From Streptomyces achromogenes (GTDB lineage: Bacteria > Actinomycetota > Actinomycetes > Streptomycetales > Streptomycetaceae), in assembly GCF_030816715.1 (NCBI RefSeq), contig NZ_JAUSYH010000001.1, positions 3,844,001 through 3,908,000 of the forward strand: a DNA stretch of 64,000 nucleotides, in the 5' to 3' direction. The notes below the pieces were generated by a model. That model searched no databases, was not told where the DNA came from, and saw nothing but the letters and a program-made list of their open reading frames with translations. A program made the position numbers and the translations under genes. Shown one piece after another: positions 60,027 to 64,000 of the stretch (position 1 is its first letter; each line of letters opens with the position of its first letter).

Positions 60027-60950
60027 TCACCGCAGCCGGTCCACGTACCGGTCGGTGCCCGGCACCGTCGGGATGAACGGCGCGACCAGCTCCACGCGCC
60101 CCAGGCCGGACTCCGCGACCGCCTCCTCCAGGCCGGTGAAGTACGGGTCCCAGCAGTCGCCGGGGGCCGCCTCCAGGAACCACAGGAGGGTCAGCCGGGT
60201 GTCGACGCCCTCGACCTGCTTGACGTAGGTCATGCGGTCGCCGGGGAGCGGCGTGGGGCGGAAGACGGTGACCATGGCGGCCGGGGAGCCGGCCAGCCGC
60301 CGGGGGAGGTGGCGGGCGCGCAGCCAGTGCAGGAGTTCGGCGCGCTGCTGCGCCGAGTCGGCGTCGATCACCTCGACGACGAGGCCCGCGTAGGGGTGGT
60401 CGAGGGCGTGGAAGTCCCTCGGGCCCGCCGCGCCGTCCCGGTAGACCGTCGTCGCGTGGTCCTGGAACGCGGTGAACACGTGGGTGCGGTCGTGGTAGAC
60501 GCGGGCGTCCCGGTTGAGGCGCTTGTTGATGGCGACCGTCCACTTCATGTGGTCGCCGTGGCGTCCGTCGGTGATCCAGTAGGTGGACAGGTAGCAGCCG
60601 GCGGTGACGGGTTGGGCGACCGCCGACTTCTCCGGGTACCGCAGCAGTTGCAGGTCGCGGGTCGCCACCCATCTGCGGCCTGCGTACATCCAGGGCATGG
60701 CCATCGCGCCGGCGTAGTAGTGGTCGTCCTCGTACCAGCGGTTGTAGGCGTACTCGTGGCCGGGATGCGGTTCGACCATGGTGATCAGGGCGTGGCCCGG
60801 GCGCACCCCGTAGGGGCCGACGGCGGCCAGCTCGGCGTACGTGTCGCTGCGCGTGCCGCCGGCCGCACCGCCGTGCGTCTCGCCATGCGTGTCGGTGTGC
60901 GTGTCGGTGTGCGTGTCGGTGTGCGTGTCGCTGTGGGTCTCCTCGCTCAT
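60027..60950 (-). CDS. Conserved actinobacterial protein with His/Thr-rich N-terminal repeat
   Basis: A 307-residue soluble protein; ATG at 60950 follows GGGAAG. Residues 4-25 are a Thr-His-x repeat (THTDTHTDTHTD) encoded by 12-bp DNA repeats. The conserved part has HPGHEYAYNRWYEDDHYYAG and MPWMYAGRRWVATRDLQLLRYP, a dimeric alpha/beta-barrel-like (EthD-type) pattern, and a related second half with HALDHPYAGLVVEVID. Function unknown. It is divergent from an SDR gene with a shared palindrome, suggesting one catabolic unit. Confidence 0.75.
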   Translation of the reverse strand: MSEETHSDTHTDTHTDTHTDTHGETHGGAAGGTRSDTYAELAAVGPYGVRPGHALITMVEPHPGHEYAYNRWYEDDHYYAGAMAMPWMYAGRRWVATRDLQLLRYPEKSAVAQPVTAGCYLSTYWITDGRHGDHMKWTVAINKRLNRDARVYHDRTHVFTAFQDHATTVYRDGAAGPRDFHALDHPYAGLVVEVIDADSAQQRAELLHWLRARHLPRRLAGSPAAMVTVFRPTPLPGDRMTYVKQVEGVDTRLTLLWFLEAAPGDCWDPYFTGLEEAVAESGLGRVELVAPFIPTVPGTDRYVDRLR

Positions 60951-60982
60951 GCTCTTCCCCATCCTCGGTGACTGGCCCATAC

Positions 60983-60999
60983 TCTGACGCTCCGTCAGA
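60983..60999. promoter_or_regulatory. TetR-like operator in a divergent promoter
   Basis: TCTGACG-CTC-CGTCAGA, perfect 7-bp arms, between the starts at 60950 and 61026. No TetR gene lies within the visible neighbourhood, so the regulator may be beyond the right edge or elsewhere. Confidence 0.7.
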
Positions 61000-61025
61000 T
61001 AGAGCGCCAGAGGCAGGGAGGCCCC

Positions 61026-61811
61026 ATGTCATCGCTCCAGGGCAGGACCGTCGTCGTGTCGGGGGTCGGCGCCGGGCTCGGTCACCAGGTGGCCGCCGCG
61101 GTCGTGCGGGACGGCGGGAACGCCGTGCTCGGGGCGCGGACCGAGGCGAACCTCGCGAAGAGCGCGGCCGAGATCGATCCGACCGGGGCGCGCACCGCGT
61201 ACCGGGCCGCCGACATCACCGACGAGCGGAGCTGCGAGGCGCTGGCGGGCCTGGCGCGGGAACGGTTCGGGGGGATCGACGCGGTGGTGAACGTGGCGGC
61301 CTGGGACTCGTACTTCGGCGGGGTCGAGGACGCCGACTTCGCGACGTGGCAGTCGGTGCTGGACGTCAACCTGCTGGGCACGCTGCGGATGACGCGGGCC
61401 TGTCTGCCCGCGCTGAAGGAGCGGGGCGGGTCGGTCGTGTTCATCGGGACGCAGTCGGCCGTGGCGGCGCCCTCACAGGTGCGACAGGCGGCGTACGCGG
61501 CCTCCAAGGGGGCGCTGACGAGCGCGATGTACTCGCTGGCGCGGGAGCTCGGGCCGCACCGCATCCGGGTCAACACCGTGCTGCCGGGGTGGATGTGGGG
61601 GCCGCCGGTGCAGGCGTACGTGCGGTTCACCGCGCAGACCGACGGGGTGCCCGAGGAGGAGGTGCTGGGGAGGCTCACGGGACGGATGGCGTTGCCGGAG
61701 CTCGCCACGGACGGGGATGTGGCGGATGCGGCGGTGTTCCTGGCGTCGGACCGGGCGCGGGCGATCACCGGACAGTCGTTGCTGGTCAACGCCGGGGAGC
61801 TGATGCACTGA
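61026..61811 (+). CDS. Short-chain dehydrogenase/reductase (SDR)
   Basis: A 261-residue oxidoreductase. TVVVSGVGAGLGHQVA is the cofactor loop, ADITDE binds the adenine side, and VNVAAWD replaces the usual NNAG. Catalytic Ser is in GTQSAVAAPS and Tyr/Lys in YAASKGAL. ITGQSLLVNAGELM ends the fold. It is probably regulated with the divergent gene through the TCTGACG palindrome. The substrate is unknown; a hydroxy-acid or alcohol in a catabolic route is likely. Confidence 0.9.
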   Translation: MSSLQGRTVVVSGVGAGLGHQVAAAVVRDGGNAVLGARTEANLAKSAAEIDPTGARTAYRAADITDERSCEALAGLARERFGGIDAVVNVAAWDSYFGGVEDADFATWQSVLDVNLLGTLRMTRACLPALKERGGSVVFIGTQSAVAAPSQVRQAAYAASKGALTSAMYSLARELGPHRIRVNTVLPGWMWGPPVQAYVRFTAQTDGVPEEEVLGRLTGRMALPELATDGDVADAAVFLASDRARAITGQSLLVNAGELMH

Positions 61812-61937
61812 GTTCATATGGATGAACGCAGGACAACATACCGAATTCTTTTACCTCCCTTTGACCACACGGTTACTTGTCGTGTCCACGCGCCAGCACC
61901 CACGATGAGCGCCGGGCTGATCCCTGGGAGGGCGCAC

Positions 61938-63548
61938 ATGAACGGTCTCGACTGGGCCGTGCTCATCGGCTATTTCGGCGTGATGGTCGCGATCGGCGTC
62001 TGGTCGCACAAACGCGTCGACGACGTGAGCGACTTCTTCACCGCCGGCGGCAAGATGCCCTGGTGGCTGTCCGGCATCTCGCACCACATGTCGGGCTACA
62101 GCGCGGTGATGTTCACCGGGTACGCGGGCATCGCCTACACCTACGGCGTCACCTCCTTCGTCACCTGGTCCTTCCCCATCGCGCTGGGCATCGCGATCGG
62201 TTCGAAGCTGTTCGCGCCGCGCATCAACCGGCTGCGGTCCCGGCTCCATGTGGCTTCCCCGCTGGAGTACCTGAAGAACCGCTACGACCTGAAGACCCAG
62301 CAGGCGCTCGCCTGGTCCGGGATGCTGCTGAAGATCGTGGACGTGGGCGCCAAGTGGGCCGCCATCGCCACCCTGTTGTCCGTCTTCACCGGCATCTCCC
62401 TCAACCAGGGCATCCTCATCACCGGCGCGATCACCGCCGTCTACTGCACCATCGGCGGCCTGTGGGCGGACGCGCTGACCGAACTCGGCCAGTTCGTCAT
62501 CCAGTTGCTGGCCGGCATCGCGATGTTCGTCGCCGTCGTGCTGAAGCTGAACGACAAGGGCATCGGGTTCCTGGACGCCTGGGACCAGCCGGCGCTCCAG
62601 GGCCACGACAAGCCGCTGGTCGCCCAGTACGGCACGGTGTTCCTGCTCGCGTTCCTCTTCATCAAGCTCTTCGAGTACAACGGCGGCATGCTCAACCAGG
62701 CCCAGCGGTACATGGCCACGTCCGGCCCGAAGGATGCCGAGCGCTCCGCGCGGCTGTCGGCCGTGCTGTGGCTGGTGTGGCCGCTGGTGCTGTTCTTCCC
62801 GATGTGGATGTCCCCGCTGCTGGTGACGTCGAACAAGCCGGACGGCTCCGACTCCTACGCCCTGATGACCGAACAGCTGCTGCCGCACGGCCTGCTGGGG
62901 CTCGTCATCGTCGGCTTCTTCTCCCACACGATGGCGATGTGCTCCTCCGACGCCAACGCCATCGCCGCGGTCTTCACCCGGGACTGCGCGCCCGTCATCT
63001 GGGCCAGGGCACGGGAGTGGAACCAGCGGTCGGGGCTGATCGCGGCACGCGTCACGACCGTCGTGTTCCTCGGTCTGTCCATGGCGGCGGCCACCCAGGT
63101 CAACTCCCCCGCCTTCAAGGACATCATCACCGTCGTCATCAAGTGGGTCGCCGGTCTGATGGGCCCCATGGCGATCCCGATGATGCTGGGTCTGCTGCGC
63201 CCGTTCCGCCGCTCCGGTCCGACGGCGGCGCTGGGCAGCTGGTCGATGGGTCTGCTGGCCTTCTGGCTGGTCAACTACCCGATCAACTGGAACGTCGACG
63301 GCGGCGTGCCGCTCCAGTACCAGGTGTCGATCCCGCTGGCCGTGTCGCTGGTCCTCTACATCGTCATCGGGTTCGTCAAGCCCGAGGACACCCCGGAGCG
63401 CCTCGCGATCATCGAGACCATCAACACGGACGGGGACGGAGCAGGGGGCTCGGCCGCAGCGGCGGCGGCCCCGGAATCGGAGCCGCGGGACACGGCCGAC
63501 GGCACACTCATCAGCCCGTCCGGCAGCGCCTCTTCCGGGGGCGCCTGA
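61938..63548 (+). CDS. Sodium:solute symporter (SSS family)
   Basis: A 536-residue transporter, ATG behind GGGAGGG. About 13-14 helices start at NGLDWAVLIGYFGVMVAIGVW. SSS marks are DFFTAGGKMPWWLSGISHHMSGYSAVMFTGYAGIAYTYG and the late helix GLVIVGFFSHTMAMCSSDANAIAAVF. It imports a sugar, amino acid or organic acid with sodium. It lies 126 bp after the SDR gene in the same direction and may share its promoter. The tail is Ala/Ser/Gly-rich. Confidence 0.92.
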   Translation: MNGLDWAVLIGYFGVMVAIGVWSHKRVDDVSDFFTAGGKMPWWLSGISHHMSGYSAVMFTGYAGIAYTYGVTSFVTWSFPIALGIAIGSKLFAPRINRLRSRLHVASPLEYLKNRYDLKTQQALAWSGMLLKIVDVGAKWAAIATLLSVFTGISLNQGILITGAITAVYCTIGGLWADALTELGQFVIQLLAGIAMFVAVVLKLNDKGIGFLDAWDQPALQGHDKPLVAQYGTVFLLAFLFIKLFEYNGGMLNQAQRYMATSGPKDAERSARLSAVLWLVWPLVLFFPMWMSPLLVTSNKPDGSDSYALMTEQLLPHGLLGLVIVGFFSHTMAMCSSDANAIAAVFTRDCAPVIWARAREWNQRSGLIAARVTTVVFLGLSMAAATQVNSPAFKDIITVVIKWVAGLMGPMAIPMMLGLLRPFRRSGPTAALGSWSMGLLAFWLVNYPINWNVDGGVPLQYQVSIPLAVSLVLYIVIGFVKPEDTPERLAIIETINTDGDGAGGSAAAAAAPESEPRDTADGTLISPSGSASSGGA

Positions 63549-63555
63549 GGAACCC

Positions 63556-64000
63556 TCAGCCCGGCCCGCCCCTCGGGTACCTCGCCAGCCATCCCGGTGA
63601 CGCCCCCGCGGGGCCGTGCAGGGCGGGGCCCTGGGTCATCTCCATGGCGAAGTCGTCGGCGAGTTCCAGCATCGTGGGACGGCCCTCCAGCTCGGCCAGC
63701 CAGGCCGGCGGGAGGGCCGTCTCGCCGTGCAGGGCGCCGAGCAGACCGCCGGCGAGCGCCGCGGTCGGGCCGGAGGGGGCGCCGTGGTTCACGGCGAGCC
63801 GCAGCCCGTGCCGGACGTCCTCGGCGACCAGCGCGCAGTAGACCGCGCCGGCCAGCACCGCCTCCGCGGTCCCCGCCCCCGCCAGCTCCTCCACCCGCGC
63901 CGGACCCGGCAGCCCCTGCCGCACGGCGCCCAGCGCGCGTTGCAGCGCCTCCGACACCGGCTCGTGCCCCGGCCGCGCCGCCAGCAGCGCGAGCGCCTGC
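63556..64000 (-). CDS. ADP-ribosylglycohydrolase-family protein, C-terminal part, degenerate metal site
   Basis: The last 147 residues; the start is beyond the right edge. The C-terminal block LRLAVNHGAPSGPTAALAGGLLGALHGETALPPAWLAELEGRPTMLELADDFA is clearly of the DraG/ARH family. Active members have N-H-(S/G)-G-D-S-D-S-T here, whose two aspartates bind the second metal; this protein has Pro and Gly instead. It converges with the symporter, 7 bp apart. Probably a pseudoenzyme or altered activity, if the upstream metal site is also changed. Confidence 0.8.
   Translation of the reverse strand, partial: QALALLAARPGHEPVSEALQRALGAVRQGLPGPARVEELAGAGTAEAVLAGAVYCALVAEDVRHGLRLAVNHGAPSGPTAALAGGLLGALHGETALPPAWLAELEGRPTMLELADDFAMEMTQGPALHGPAGASPGWLARYPRGGPG

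Noticed and set aside
60887..60940. Short GTGTCGGTGTGC repeats as a regulatory array
   Set aside because: They lie inside the coding sequence and encode the Thr-His repeat of the protein.

Overview
The window is chromosomal DNA from a Streptomyces-type actinomycete. The evidence is the very high GC content with G/C at third codon positions, GTG and TTG starts behind GGAG-type ribosome sites, hrdD, WhiJ-type regulator/DUF397 and GPP34 genes, an Asp23/Gls24 cluster, and sugar importers with no ATPase gene of their own. The left half follows, as far as I remember, the S. coelicolor order around fruR-fruK-fruA, an MFS pump, a WYL regulator, a TetR, hrdD, an acetyltransferase, a dioxygenase, MarR, MFS and TetR. 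That comparison is from memory and was not computed.

Layout. 1-5 kb: end of mscL, an LtrA-like membrane protein, a P1 peptidase, an L,D-transpeptidase lipoprotein and an internally duplicated Streptomyces protein. 5.7-10.5 kb: a small membrane protein and the fructose PTS operon fruR-fruK-fruA. 10.7-21 kb: regulator/efflux pairs (WYL/MFS, MarR with a dioxygenase, MFS/TetR) and sigma factor HrdD behind a SigR-type promoter. 21-24.4 kb: a secreted M6 metalloprotease and a double-IclR regulator. 24.4-34.6 kb: a carbohydrate-utilisation locus with a LacI regulator and three operators, a binding lipoprotein, two permeases, a cytoplasmic GH63-like enzyme and a 1064-residue secreted clan GH-A hydrolase with three carbohydrate-binding modules and a ricin-type lectin.

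34.8-38.7 kb is a decayed island next to tRNA-Arg(CCT). It holds a frameshifted DNA-ligase relic, a small secreted six-cysteine protein, a 1.46-kb IS5-type element carrying a passenger gene, and a broken integrase. The IS interrupts a 47-codon membrane-protein gene that reads straight through when the element and one TA are removed. 38.7-42.6 kb is the Asp23/Gls24 envelope-stress cluster. 42.6-46.6 kb has a truncated desaturase, an ECF41 sigma factor with its AhpD-like partner and a matching ECF41 promoter, a tRNA-like relic, an SDR oxidoreductase and a lipid-kinase relic. 46.9-49 kb has an orphan ChvE-like sugar-binding lipoprotein with a leader of about 700 nt.

49-55 kb: a DUF4396 membrane protein behind a CsoR-type (copper) operator, an MFS/ArsR divergent pair, glutathione peroxidase, a DUF397/XRE pair and a GPP34 protein. 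55-64 kb: a D,D-carboxypeptidase with a 500-residue acidic cytoplasmic extension, a large membrane protein, a divergent hypothetical/SDR pair sharing a TetR-like palindrome, a sodium/solute symporter, and an ADP-ribosylglycohydrolase-like protein that has lost its metal-binding aspartates and runs off the right edge.

The most interesting signals are the passenger-bearing IS with a reconstructable target, the ECF41 module with a mirrored promoter, the CsoR-linked DUF4396 gene, and the LacI/GH63/GH-A glycan locus.
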